Below, in pieces: positions 47,630 through 56,395 of a stretch of DNA of 64,000 bases. Each line of letters opens with the position of its first letter. Position 1 is the first letter of the stretch. The notes below the pieces were generated by a model. It was not told where the DNA came from. It saw only the letters and a list, made by a program, of their open reading frames with translations, and ran no database searches. The position numbers were made by a program, and so were the translations under genes. The stretch is from Salegentibacter flavus (GTDB lineage Bacteria; Bacteroidota; Bacteroidia; Flavobacteriales; Flavobacteriaceae), in the NCBI RefSeq assembly GCF_900115145.1, contig NZ_FOVL01000002.1:1-64000 (forward strand), given 5' to 3'.

Positions 47630-49603
47630 TTAAGTATTTTCTTTTATTGCAATTAAGGATTGATTCTGTATTTCAATAATGTCATTAAAAAATTTCTTGA
47701 GGTATGGGTAAAAACCTGAAACATATAAAGCCCTGTTAAAACTTATCCGGTAATGAATAAATATATTCTTCTCATCAGTTTGTTGTGCAACCAGCTGAAT
47801 TCTACCTCCATTCTCGGGTAAAGTTATCAATTTTTGTTCCGGCAGTTCAATTGGGCTGTAATTTTCGGGCAGCTCCACATTTACCGAATAGGTATAAACA
47901 TCCTTATAACCAAAATCTATAGGATAAGTACGTTCTTCGAGCTGAAGGGGATTTTTGCTGAAAAACCTGAAGCTAAACGGATTGAGATAGATCACTTCAT
48001 CGATTTTCTGTGAAGTTGTGCTTAATTCATGCTGAATTTGGAGCGGGTTGCTTACCTGTTGATGATTTTTGAAGCTGGAAGTAACCACTCCCGTTTGTTG
48101 GGCAGGATTAGAGAGTCTTCCGGCAATTTCTGAAATCTGGAGGTTTTCGAGTTCCTTACGGGCAGAAACCGCATGTAAACCCGAGTATATTTGCTGGGAA
48201 TGCCCCGTAACAATTCCTGCCGCATCCACCATGAGAGAATCGCGGTAGTGGATACCTGAAAAATGCCTGGCTTCAATATTTATCCAGGAACTTCCGTTTT
48301 TAAAATCAACTAATCTTCCGTATCCATTAAGAGCCCTAAAGGGTATTTCTCCAAAATTCAGATATTTTTCAGTGGCGTCTACAAGAAACTCCTGGTCGTC
48401 GGTTTTAAGCTGAAGAAATAAATAATTAAAATCATTGATGACCGGGTGTAGCTTTGTGAGGAAACCATTAGCACGGGTAGCACTTAAAACGGGCAAAACT
48501 TCAAAACCCTCACTTTCATAGAGATTATGAAGAAGTATATTTATCCCGGAAATATTTCCCGATTTATCCCTGATAACATCCTTAAGATTAAAATCGCGAT
48601 GCAGCTGGTATTTTCCGTTCCATTTATAATTATTTTTCACAAAATCATAGATCCCCCTGGCTTTTTCGGTGTTATTAGGAAGTTGTCTCAGGCTATCGGG
48701 AAGCAGGTCCTTTACGAGGCGGGTGCGGCTTAACTGCCGGCCAATTGATTTTTTGCTTTTTAACTGCTTATCTACATCCTTCCAGGAAAGGGTGAATTTT
48801 TTAACCCGTCCGTTGAGTTGGGTCACCTCTTTTAATTCATAAACCAGCCGGGCAATGTAGTTGTATTTTGAAGTTAAATAAGATTCTTCTATAAAGGCAG
48901 GAATATCCCTGATTTCATAAAATGCATGAACACAATCTCCGCTTTCGCTAATTCCATCTGGGTGAAAGCAGTTTTTTATAATGCTAACATCTTCCTTGTT
49001 ATAAGGTAATCCTCCAATGGTCCTGATATTGTAATTAAAATTTCCCGGAATTCGCGTTTCAAAAGTGCTGGAAACTTTTGGAATTTCATCCTGGAACCAC
49101 CAGGTTTCAAAGCTATAGCGAAAAGGACTTTCCTTTTGGTAACGATAGGTGAGCACCGATCCGGGAGTCACATTGGGAAAGGTGAATTTTATGAGGTCGA
49201 AATCCGGATTTTCTTCGGTGTAGATATCATCGGCTGTAATTTCTGTAGTTTTTACCCGTCCCTCCTCAAGAGTGTAGGTTATGGCTTCAATTTTTCTGAT
49301 CTTCTCTTTAGCACTTTTATTTTTATAAAGCCTGATAGAAATACTCGCCTGGTCATAAGCTTCCTGGTTCAGGATCTTTATTTTTGCGGCATAATCGGTT
49401 ATTACATTGTAGTTCCCGTCATTTTCATATCGGCTGTAGCCATTCTCGGCAATGTACCAGGCATTTGCCGTAGTGTCTTTTTCGTAAGATGTGGCTTCTA
49501 GTTCCTCTAAGGAAGGTCTGTAGGCCATAAGATTGAAATTCTTTTCCTGGGAAATTGAAGTTAGGCTTGGCAGAAAAAATAGCAGAAGTAAAAGTTTATT
49601 CAT
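47630..49603 (-). CDS. Exported DUF3857/transglutaminase-like protein
   Basis: A 657-residue exported protein: signal peptide (1-18), DUF3857 (about 60-225), a transglutaminase-like core (about 270-400), then a C-terminal beta-rich part. In the core the position normally holding the catalytic cysteine reads SGNISGINILLHNLYESEG, with no cysteine, so it is probably a non-catalytic fold that binds peptide or protein. Its function is unknown. It overlaps the nuclease gene upstream by 8 bases and sits 29 bases before the channel gene. Confidence 0.8.
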   Translation of the reverse strand: MNKLLLLLFFLPSLTSISQEKNFNLMAYRPSLEELEATSYEKDTTANAWYIAENGYSRYENDGNYNVITDYAAKIKILNQEAYDQASISIRLYKNKSAKEKIRKIEAITYTLEEGRVKTTEITADDIYTEENPDFDLIKFTFPNVTPGSVLTYRYQKESPFRYSFETWWFQDEIPKVSSTFETRIPGNFNYNIRTIGGLPYNKEDVSIIKNCFHPDGISESGDCVHAFYEIRDIPAFIEESYLTSKYNYIARLVYELKEVTQLNGRVKKFTLSWKDVDKQLKSKKSIGRQLSRTRLVKDLLPDSLRQLPNNTEKARGIYDFVKNNYKWNGKYQLHRDFNLKDVIRDKSGNISGINILLHNLYESEGFEVLPVLSATRANGFLTKLHPVINDFNYLFLQLKTDDQEFLVDATEKYLNFGEIPFRALNGYGRLVDFKNGSSWINIEARHFSGIHYRDSLMVDAAGIVTGHSQQIYSGLHAVSARKELENLQISEIAGRLSNPAQQTGVVTSSFKNHQQVSNPLQIQHELSTTSQKIDEVIYLNPFSFRFFSKNPLQLEERTYPIDFGYKDVYTYSVNVELPENYSPIELPEQKLITLPENGGRIQLVAQQTDEKNIFIHYRISFNRALYVSGFYPYLKKFFNDIIEIQNQSLIAIKENT

Positions 49604-50966
49604 GTACTGAGAGTTGGATGATTTTTAATCTTTTGTTACGCCTTAAATAACTCTGAATGATATGCTGCGCATCCCGGTCATTTTTCATCGGGGTGATGAT
49701 AGATCTTATAATGTCCAGATGATTGATTTGATGATTGAGGTTATAATACCCAACACCTTTAAACTCTCCATCCTCTACCAGGAGGGCGCTTTTTTCATCG
49801 ATATCCCTTCCTCTATCTATCACGATCATATTCTGCCTGGAGTAGGTATGATTAGCGATAAGCTCCCTCGCTCTTTCGTTATAGGTTTCAGTAGATTCCT
49901 CGTCCACACAGGCCCCGTGACAGGTTTTAATGCTGTAATTAAAACAGTTGCCCGTCCCTTTTTCTAATCTGCAGAGCCGCTTGCAAAGCTCATATTCTTC
50001 TACCCACATTTCCAGAACATTTCTGGCTCTCTTTAACGAAGAAAAGGTGGTGATGCTGTTTGCTCTTCCGGCTATTCCTATTTTGAAGTTGATAAAACCT
50101 TTCTCATCGGTAAAATGATACAGGGCGTGGGAAAATACGTTTCTCTTTAAGGCTTTATTGTATTTGGGCCTGTTGCGCTTTATCTCCTGGTTTTCCTTTA
50201 GCAATGCGATAAGTTCATTTCCTGTAGCTTCATAACTTACCGAGGCTACTTCCTTCTGCATCTGCCTGGATTTATGATGCTCATTGGTAAAATGCTGATT
50301 CACCCTTTTCTTGATATTCTTGCTTTTTCCGATGTATAGGATTTCTCCCTCTTCATCGTGTAAATAATATACCCCCGTAATTCCCGGAAGATCTTCCAGC
50401 ATGTTTACCAACTTGCTGTCTAAATGCCGTTTTGGTTCTGCCCGCACTGCATCTTTCAGAATGTCTTTATCGAGGTCTTTCGCCAGGAGCATCTTAAAAA
50501 GTTTAACCGTGGCCTGAGCATCTCCGGTTGCCCGGTGCCGGTCACTTAAGGGAATTCCCAATGCCCGCACTAATTTCCCAAGGCTATAGGATTCCTGCCC
50601 GGGGATAAGTTTCTTGGAAAGCTCTACCGTACACAGCGATCTACGTTCGTATTCGAAACCCAGCCTTCTGAATTCGGTTCTCAGTATTCTGTAATCAAAT
50701 TTTGCGTTGTGAGCTACCACCACACAATCTGTGGTGATCTCCACAATTCTTCTCGCTACCTCGTAAAATTTAGGGGCATTGCGCAGCATCTCGTTGTTGA
50801 TGCCGGTAAGGTTCACCACAAATGGCTGGATGGGTTTTTCAGGGTTCACCAGGCTGATGAACTGATCGGTTATCTGATGCCCGTCAAATTTGTAAATAGC
50901 AATCTCGGTAATTCCTTCCTCATTGTATTTCCCCCCCGTCGTCTCTATGTCTAAAATTGCGTACAA
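49596..50966 (-). CDS. DnaQ-type exonuclease fused to GIY-YIG (Cho/UvrC-like) nuclease
   Basis: A 456-residue fusion. Residues 1-165 are a DEDDh 3'-5' exonuclease (AILDIETTGGKYNEEGITEI at 3-22; VVAHNAKFDYRIL near 98; HRATGDAQAT near 143). Residues 195-280 are a GIY-YIG nuclease (GITGVYYLHDEEGEILYIGK), followed by a UvrC/Cho-like C-terminal region with FNYSIKTCHGACV. Such fusions are known in Bacteroidota and Actinobacteria and may act in excision repair, but direct evidence is slight. YggS lies 8 bases upstream. Confidence 0.88.
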   Translation of the reverse strand: MYAILDIETTGGKYNEEGITEIAIYKFDGHQITDQFISLVNPEKPIQPFVVNLTGINNEMLRNAPKFYEVARRIVEITTDCVVVAHNAKFDYRILRTEFRRLGFEYERRSLCTVELSKKLIPGQESYSLGKLVRALGIPLSDRHRATGDAQATVKLFKMLLAKDLDKDILKDAVRAEPKRHLDSKLVNMLEDLPGITGVYYLHDEEGEILYIGKSKNIKKRVNQHFTNEHHKSRQMQKEVASVSYEATGNELIALLKENQEIKRNRPKYNKALKRNVFSHALYHFTDEKGFINFKIGIAGRANSITTFSSLKRARNVLEMWVEEYELCKRLCRLEKGTGNCFNYSIKTCHGACVDEESTETYNERARELIANHTYSRQNMIVIDRGRDIDEKSALLVEDGEFKGVGYYNLNHQINHLDIIRSIITPMKNDRDAQHIIQSYLRRNKRLKIIQLSVHE

Positions 50967-50974
50967 AATCCTCC

Positions 50975-51634
50975 TTAATTATAGTTTCTTTCGCCAAAAA
51001 TATTACTTCCAATTCTCACCATGTTGCTTCCGTTGGCTACAGCCAGGTTGTAATCCCCGCTCATCCCCATAGATAGTTCCCCAAGGGAGGGATAATTCTC
51101 CTTCAATTTATCAAAAACTTTTTTCAGGTATTGGAATTCACCTGAAACCTGCTTTTCGTCTTCGGTGAAAGTAGCCATCCCCATCAGGCCAATAACCTGG
51201 GTGTTTTTCATCTTCTGGTAGGCCTCTGAAGCCAGGATTTCCTCAGCTTCTTCCGCAGAGATCCCAAATTTGGAATCCTCCTCAGCGATCTTTATCTGCA
51301 GCAGGCACTTTATCACCCGCTCGTGTTTTTTGGCTTGTTTATTAATCTCTTTTAATAGTTTCAGGCTGTCTACTGCATGAATCAAGCCAACAAAGGGCGC
51401 CATATACTTCACCTTGTTGCGTTGTACGTGCCCAACCATATGCCATTCGATGTCCTTTGGGAGCGCTTCCCATTTATCGGTCATTTCCTGGATCTTGTTT
51501 TCCCCAAAGATACGTTGTCCGGCCTCATAGGCTTCCAGGATATCTTCATTGGGCTTGGTCTTGGAAATGGCTACCAGTTTCACGTTTTCAGGAAGTTCGG
51601 CCCTGTATTTTTTTATATTTTCTGAAATGCTCAT
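50975..51634 (-). CDS. YggS/PROSC pyridoxal-phosphate homeostasis protein
   Basis: A 219-residue protein of the PLP-binding YggS family (TIM barrel related to alanine racemase N-terminal domain). Landmarks: VKLVAISKTKPNEDILEAY at 19-37 with the PLP lysine (K28 or close), IFGENKIQEM near 42-51, WHMVGHVQRNKVKYMAPFV near 64-82 and LSMGMSGDYNLAVANGSNMV near 186-205. It buffers free PLP and affects amino-acid balance. It is 10 bases downstream of the DUF1015 gene. Confidence 0.94.
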   Translation of the reverse strand: MSISENIKKYRAELPENVKLVAISKTKPNEDILEAYEAGQRIFGENKIQEMTDKWEALPKDIEWHMVGHVQRNKVKYMAPFVGLIHAVDSLKLLKEINKQAKKHERVIKCLLQIKIAEEDSKFGISAEEAEEILASEAYQKMKNTQVIGLMGMATFTEDEKQVSGEFQYLKKVFDKLKENYPSLGELSMGMSGDYNLAVANGSNMVRIGSNIFGERNYN

Positions 51635-51644
51635 TCTTCTAACT

Positions 51645-52880
51645 TCAAAATTCGTAAATCGTCAACCCACTCCTCAGTTTAGGCTCGATATAGGTGGTTT
51701 TTGGAGGCATGGTGAGATTCTCATCTGCGATCTCCTTGATCTCTTCTATGCTCACCGGTAACATCCCGAATCCTACTGCAAATTCCCCGGAATCTACCCG
51801 GGTTTTTAATTCAATTAAGTCATTGCGGCCATGGGTATAGGCAATACGCTTATCATTTCGGAGATCCTCGATGCCTAGAATTGGTTTTAAAACCTTTTGG
51901 TAGAGTATATAAGCATCTAATTTACGCAAAGAATCGCTAAACTCATAATTCGTTTTGCGCAAATACAGGGAATAGTATTCTCCATCCAGATACATATTAA
52001 AATGATGCTTATGGGAAGGCCTGTAAACCTCCAGTCCACGGTTTTCTATGCGGAAATTCTCATCCAGTAAAATAAGAAACTCCTCCTTGCTGTGCCCGTT
52101 AAGGCTACTGATAAGCCTGCTGTACTCGTGGATCTTTAAATTGCTCTCTGAAATGAGATAGCTCATAAAGAAATTATAGGGTTCCTCCCCGGTATGCCCT
52201 GCATTGGCCTCTCTGGATTCCCTGGCTAACCGGTAAGAAGAAGCACAACGGTGGTGCCCATCGGCAATATAGAGTTGAGAAGTGTTTTCAAACTCCTTTT
52301 GGATCTTTTCAATAAGGCCCGGCTGGTCTATTACCCACAAATAATGTGTTTCCCGGTTAGGAGTCGCGAACTCATATTCCGGCCTGCTTTTCATTACCTC
52401 CCGCATGATGCAGTTAATGTCCTGGTTATCGGGATAGGTGAGGAGCACGGGTTCGGTGTTGAAGCCTACCGTCTTCAGGTAATCCTTAAAAAGCAATTCC
52501 CTGTCTTTAATGGTGTCTTCATGTGGCCTTATGACCTTTTCTTTATAATCTTCAGCACTTGCGGCAGCAATGATCCCGCTTATGCTACTACCGCGGCTTT
52601 TTACCTTGTAGATATAATAAGCCGGTTTCTTATCCCGAATAAAAGTTCCTTCTTCCTTGAATTCCAGGTAGCGGTTTTTTACCATCTGAAAGCGCTGTCC
52701 GCCCTTCAGATTTTGCTGAAACTTATAGCCCGGATTTATGATATGCAGAAAGGAATAGGGATTGTGCTCCAGCTGAGCGGTTAACTCTTCAGCACTGTAA
52801 TCTTCATAGGGGCGGCTGGCTACCAGACCTGCTTTGGCCCTTATTGGTCGCACAGCTTTGAATGGAAGTATTTTTGCCAA
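51645..52880 (-). CDS. DUF1015 (SerK-like) protein
   Basis: A 411-residue DUF1015 protein. It opens MAKILPFKAVRPIRAKAGLV as the family does and has the conserved core QLYIADGHHRCASSYRLARE near 203-222. Archaeal members of this family include a free-serine kinase (SerK), and SbnI in staphylococci is a relative; whether this one phosphorylates serine is not known. 3-hydroxybutyryl-CoA dehydrogenase lies 11 bases upstream and YggS follows, an arrangement that recurs in Bacteroidota. Confidence 0.87.
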   Translation of the reverse strand: MAKILPFKAVRPIRAKAGLVASRPYEDYSAEELTAQLEHNPYSFLHIINPGYKFQQNLKGGQRFQMVKNRYLEFKEEGTFIRDKKPAYYIYKVKSRGSSISGIIAAASAEDYKEKVIRPHEDTIKDRELLFKDYLKTVGFNTEPVLLTYPDNQDINCIMREVMKSRPEYEFATPNRETHYLWVIDQPGLIEKIQKEFENTSQLYIADGHHRCASSYRLARESREANAGHTGEEPYNFFMSYLISESNLKIHEYSRLISSLNGHSKEEFLILLDENFRIENRGLEVYRPSHKHHFNMYLDGEYYSLYLRKTNYEFSDSLRKLDAYILYQKVLKPILGIEDLRNDKRIAYTHGRNDLIELKTRVDSGEFAVGFGMLPVSIEEIKEIADENLTMPPKTTYIEPKLRSGLTIYEF

Positions 52881-52891
52881 ATTTCCTTTTC

Positions 52892-53782
52892 CTATTTGCT
52901 GAATTGTGCCGAAACTTTTTCAGCCTTTTTGTTCTCTGAATAATCATAAAATCCTTCTCCCGACTTAACGCCGAGTTTCCCGGCTCTAACCATATTGGTT
53001 AGCATAGGACAGGGCGCGTATTTAGGATTTTTGAAGCCGTCATACATCACCTCCAGGATCGAGTGACATACGTCCAGTCCTATGAAATCGGCGAGTTGTA
53101 AGGGGCCCATAGGATGTGCCATCCCCAGTTTCATTACGGTGTCGATTTCATAAACTCCGGCCACTCCGTTGTAAAGGCTTTCTATGGCTTCATTGATCAT
53201 AGGCATCAGGATGCGGTTGGCTACAAAACCAGGATAGTCGTTAACCTCTACCGGCACCTTGTTCAGTTTTTCTGAAAGCTCCATAATGCTTTTGGTAACT
53301 TCATCACTGGTGTTATACCCGCGAATGATCTCTACCAGTTTCATGATTGGCACCGGGTTCATAAAGTGCATCCCGATAACTCTTTCAGGATTTGAAACTT
53401 CTGCAGCGATTTTTGTAATTGGAATAGAGGAGGTGTTGCTGGCAAGAATGCTGTCTTTTCGACAACTTTCATCCAGCTGTCTGAAGATCTTCATTTTCAG
53501 GTCCTCATTTTCGGTAGCTGCTTCCACCACCACATCGGCATCTTTTACCCCTTCTTCCAGTTTGGTGAAGGTGCTAATGTTGTTAAGCGTGGTTTCTTTG
53601 TCAGATTCGCTTATCTTTTCTTTGGAAACCATCCTGTCCAGGTTGCCCGAAATGGTTTTAAGCCCTTTTTCCAGGCTTTCTTCTGAAATATCGATCAGGT
53701 TTACTTTATATCCGAATTGCGCAAAAGTATGGGCGATTCCATTGCCCATCGTTCCTGCTCCTATTACTGAAATATTCTTCAT
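52892..53782 (-). CDS. 3-hydroxybutyryl-CoA dehydrogenase
   Basis: A 296-residue NAD(P)-dependent dehydrogenase with the Rossmann motif VIGAGTMGNGIAHTFAQFGY at 5-24, the catalytic histidine region VIGMHFMNPVPIMKLVEII near 135-153 and NDYPGFVANRILMPMINEA near 181-199. The length matches single-domain FadB-like/Hbd enzymes. It interconverts acetoacetyl-CoA and 3-hydroxybutyryl-CoA, or acts on related acyl chains. The Gfo/Idh gene ends 24 bases upstream. Confidence 0.93.
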   Translation of the reverse strand: MKNISVIGAGTMGNGIAHTFAQFGYKVNLIDISEESLEKGLKTISGNLDRMVSKEKISESDKETTLNNISTFTKLEEGVKDADVVVEAATENEDLKMKIFRQLDESCRKDSILASNTSSIPITKIAAEVSNPERVIGMHFMNPVPIMKLVEIIRGYNTSDEVTKSIMELSEKLNKVPVEVNDYPGFVANRILMPMINEAIESLYNGVAGVYEIDTVMKLGMAHPMGPLQLADFIGLDVCHSILEVMYDGFKNPKYAPCPMLTNMVRAGKLGVKSGEGFYDYSENKKAEKVSAQFSK

Positions 53783-53806
53783 TTTATATCGTATTTGTTG
53801 TGTGGT

Positions 53807-54772
53807 TTATTTACTGAAACTTTCTATCACCCCTTTGGCTACCCGAAGGGCCTCTGCGCCCTGTTCCAGGGTCACAATTGGGGTGCTGTTGTTATTTATA
53901 GCATCGGCGAAGGTCTCCAGCTCATCAAGGATGGCGTTATTGGGAGAAACTTCGGGATTATCGAAATAGATCTGTTTTTTTATTCCTTCAGCATTCTGAA
54001 GTACCATCGCATATTCGTCCGGATTCTGCGGCGCGTCTTTCATCTTCACTACTTCGCACTTTTTCTCAAGAAAATCTACCGAGATGTAAGCATCGCGCTG
54101 GAAGAATCGCGATTTACGCATATTCTTCATCGAGATCCTGCTGGCAGTGAGGTTGGCCACGCATCCGTTTTCGAACTCTATGCGGGCGTTGGCGATATCG
54201 GGGGTGTCGCTGATTACCGAAACCCCGCTGGCGTTAATGCTTTTTACCTTCGATTTCACTACGCTCAGGACAGCATCAATATCGTGAATCATTAAATCCA
54301 GAACTACCGGTACATCGGTTCCTCGCGGATTGAATTCCGCCAGCCGGTGGGCTTCGATGAACATCGGATTCTCTATTCTGGAAACAACTGCCCTGAAAGC
54401 CGGGTTAAACCGTTCTACATGCCCTACCTGGCCTTTTACGCCTTTTTCTTTTGCTAATTTGATAAGCTCCCGGGCCTCCTCGTAGGTATTGGTGATAGGT
54501 TTTTCAATAAAGAGATGTTTCCCGGCTGAAATTGCCTTTTTAGCGACTTCAAAATGTGAAAGGGTAGGGGTTACCACGTCTACAACGTCTACTGCTTTTA
54601 TGAGTTCATCGAGATCGGAAAAGAACCGGTAACCGAATTCTTTTGATATTTTTTCTGCGTTTTCTGAATTGAGATCGAAGAACCCAACTAACTCATATTT
54701 ATCTGACTCGTTAAGCAGTCGTAAATGAATTTTTCCTAAGTGTCCTGCACCCAAAACCCCAACTTTCAACAT
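53807..54772 (-). CDS. Gfo/Idh/MocA-family oxidoreductase
   Basis: A 321-residue NAD(P)-dependent oxidoreductase. I start at ATG 54772 (MLKVGVLGAGHLGKIHLRLL), 29 codons into the open frame, because a TATTTTTG box lies 18 bases before it and the extra sequence is not family-like. The motif EKPITNTYEEARELIKLAKE near 98-117 carries the conserved lysine. Substrates in this family are sugars, inositols or related compounds; none can be named. It is the first gene of an eight-gene leftward run ending with miaA. Confidence 0.88.
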   Translation of the reverse strand: MLKVGVLGAGHLGKIHLRLLNESDKYELVGFFDLNSENAEKISKEFGYRFFSDLDELIKAVDVVDVVTPTLSHFEVAKKAISAGKHLFIEKPITNTYEEARELIKLAKEKGVKGQVGHVERFNPAFRAVVSRIENPMFIEAHRLAEFNPRGTDVPVVLDLMIHDIDAVLSVVKSKVKSINASGVSVISDTPDIANARIEFENGCVANLTASRISMKNMRKSRFFQRDAYISVDFLEKKCEVVKMKDAPQNPDEYAMVLQNAEGIKKQIYFDNPEVSPNNAILDELETFADAINNNSTPIVTLEQGAEALRVAKGVIESFSK

Positions 54773-54790
54773 ATATTTTAGCTTTTGAAA

Positions 54791-54798
54791 CAAAAATA
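54791..54798 (-). promoter_or_regulatory. -7 box of the eight-gene leftward run
   Basis: Read leftward: TATTTTTG, a full match, 18 bases before the ATG at 54772. It lies downstream of the alternative ATG at 54859 and so supports the shorter protein. Confidence 0.45.
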
Positions 54799-54905
54799 GT
54801 ATTTTGATTGCAAATAGTTTAGAAAACACAGGAATAATCCTTTCAGCTTTTACTTGCAAAACACCGCTTTCTTTAAGTATTTTTACATCCTAAAGTTTTG
54901 TTAAG

Positions 54906-55550
54906 GTGATTGAGGATAACTTTCGTCATAAAGGAAAAAGACAGCAGCTGGTTAAGACTGTTTCCCGAAAGGGAATAACAGATAAAAAGGTGCTGGAAGC
55001 TATTGGGAAAATTCCCCGGCACCTCTTTATGGACAGTAGTTTCGAAGACCATGCCTACCAGGACAAGGCTTTTCCCATAGCGGCAGATCAGACAATCTCA
55101 CAACCTTATACCGTAGCTTTCCAAACCGAAAAACTGGAGATTGAAAAAGGCGACAAGGTTCTGGAAATTGGGACCGGTAGCGGTTATCAAACGGCTGTGC
55201 TCTGCGAGCTCGGCGCGAAGGTCTACAGCATAGAACGCCAGCGCGAACTTTATAAAAAGACTAAAAATTTCCTGAATAAGATAGGCTACAGGCCAAAACA
55301 CCTGAGTTTTGGTGATGGCTACAAAGGCATGCCTGAATATGCACCATTCGATAAGATAATCGTGACAGCGGGAGCACCTTATGTCCCCAAAGATTTGCTG
55401 GGGCAGTTAAAGGTAGGAGGCAGGATGATTATTCCCGTGGGTTCCGAGGTTCAAACAATGACGATGTTTATCAGGAAATCCCCCACGGAATTCGATAAAA
55501 CAGAGTTTGGGCAGTTCAGGTTTGTGCCTTTGCTGGGAGATAAAAATTAA
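54906..55550 (+). CDS. pcm: Protein-L-isoaspartate O-methyltransferase
   Basis: A 214-residue repair methyltransferase for isomerised aspartates in aged proteins. TISQPYTVAFQTEKLEIEKG near 62-81 and the SAM motif VLEIGTGSGYQTAVL near 84-98 are typical, and DKIIVTAGAPYVPKDLLGQL near 139-158 follows. It starts at GTG 54906, giving the usual length; no in-frame ATG lies upstream. Divergent from the Gfo/Idh gene; it converges with the ABC ATPase gene 10 bases further on. Confidence 0.93.
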   Translation: MIEDNFRHKGKRQQLVKTVSRKGITDKKVLEAIGKIPRHLFMDSSFEDHAYQDKAFPIAADQTISQPYTVAFQTEKLEIEKGDKVLEIGTGSGYQTAVLCELGAKVYSIERQRELYKKTKNFLNKIGYRPKHLSFGDGYKGMPEYAPFDKIIVTAGAPYVPKDLLGQLKVGGRMIIPVGSEVQTMTMFIRKSPTEFDKTEFGQFRFVPLLGDKN

Positions 55551-55559
55551 GTCTTATTC

Positions 55560-56258
55560 TTAGTTGTAAACCCGGTCCTGTTTCACATCGCTTTCCACCA
55601 TGCCATCTTTTAATCTTACAATCCGGTGAGCGTGTCTTGCTATTTCTTCCTCGTGAGTAACAACGATCACTGTATTTCCATCAGCGTGGATTTTATCAAG
55701 GAGTTTCATGATCTCTACAGAAGTTACCGAATCCAGATTTCCGGTAGGCTCATCGGCCAGAATTATCGAGGGATTATTAATCAGGGCCCGGCCTACAGCC
55801 ACCCTTTGTCTTTGTCCACCCGAAAGCTGGTTGGGTTTGTGGTCCATCCTGTCGGCCAGGCCAACGTTGGTGAGTACCTCTTCAGCGCGCGCTCTTCTTT
55901 CAGATTTGGAATAGCCAGCGTAAACCATTGGCAGGGCCACATTGTCCAGGGCGGTGGTTCTGGGCAAAAGGTTGAAGGTCTGAAAAACGAAACCGATCTC
56001 TTTATTTCTGATCTCGGCCAGTTCATCATCGCTCATCTTGCTCACATCTTCCCCGTTCAGGATATAAGATCCTGAAGTCGGTGTATCCAGACAACCCAAC
56101 AGGTTCATTAAAGTTGACTTTCCCGATCCTGAAGGCCCCATCAGGGCAACGTATTCCCCTCGATCTATGTCCAGGTCTATGCCTTTTAAAACCTTTACTA
56201 TTTCACTCCCCAGTGGAAAATCCCGGGTGATGTTCCTGATCTCAATGACTTTGCTCAT
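55560..56258 (-). CDS. LolD/MacB-type ABC transporter ATPase
   Basis: A 232-residue ATPase. Walker [10 protein letters not shown] is at about 41-49, the Q loop in [11 protein letters not shown], the signature [15 protein letters not shown] near 143-157 and Walker [15 protein letters not shown]. The sequence belongs to the MacB/LolD/FtsE group that works with FtsX-like permeases in lipoprotein release, antibiotic or peptide export. No permease gene is adjacent in the window, so the partner must be encoded elsewhere. Confidence 0.9.
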   Translation of the reverse strand: MSKVIEIRNITRDFPLGSEIVKVLKGIDLDIDRGEYVALMGPSGSGKSTLMNLLGCLDTPTSGSYILNGEDVSKMSDDELAEIRNKEIGFVFQTFNLLPRTTALDNVALPMVYAGYSKSERRARAEEVLTNVGLADRMDHKPNQLSGGQRQRVAVGRALINNPSIILADEPTGNLDSVTSVEIMKLLDKIHADGNTVIVVTHEEEIARHAHRIVRLKDGMVESDVKQDRVYN

Positions 56259-56395
56259 GCAGAATGTTTTACTCGATAATCGAGATTATAATGCGCCGAG
56301 GCTTCCCCCGGAAGTTAAATTTAGTTTCCTTCTGGATGCCTTGTGGGCATTCTCCAGGGTTGTTATGTGAATAGGACGTCGGTCCCGCCGATTTG

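Noticed and set aside
53259-53969. Long open frame opposite the hydroxybutyryl-CoA dehydrogenase
   Set aside because: Composition is that of an antisense shadow (serine/leucine-rich) and the dehydrogenase on the other strand is unmistakable.
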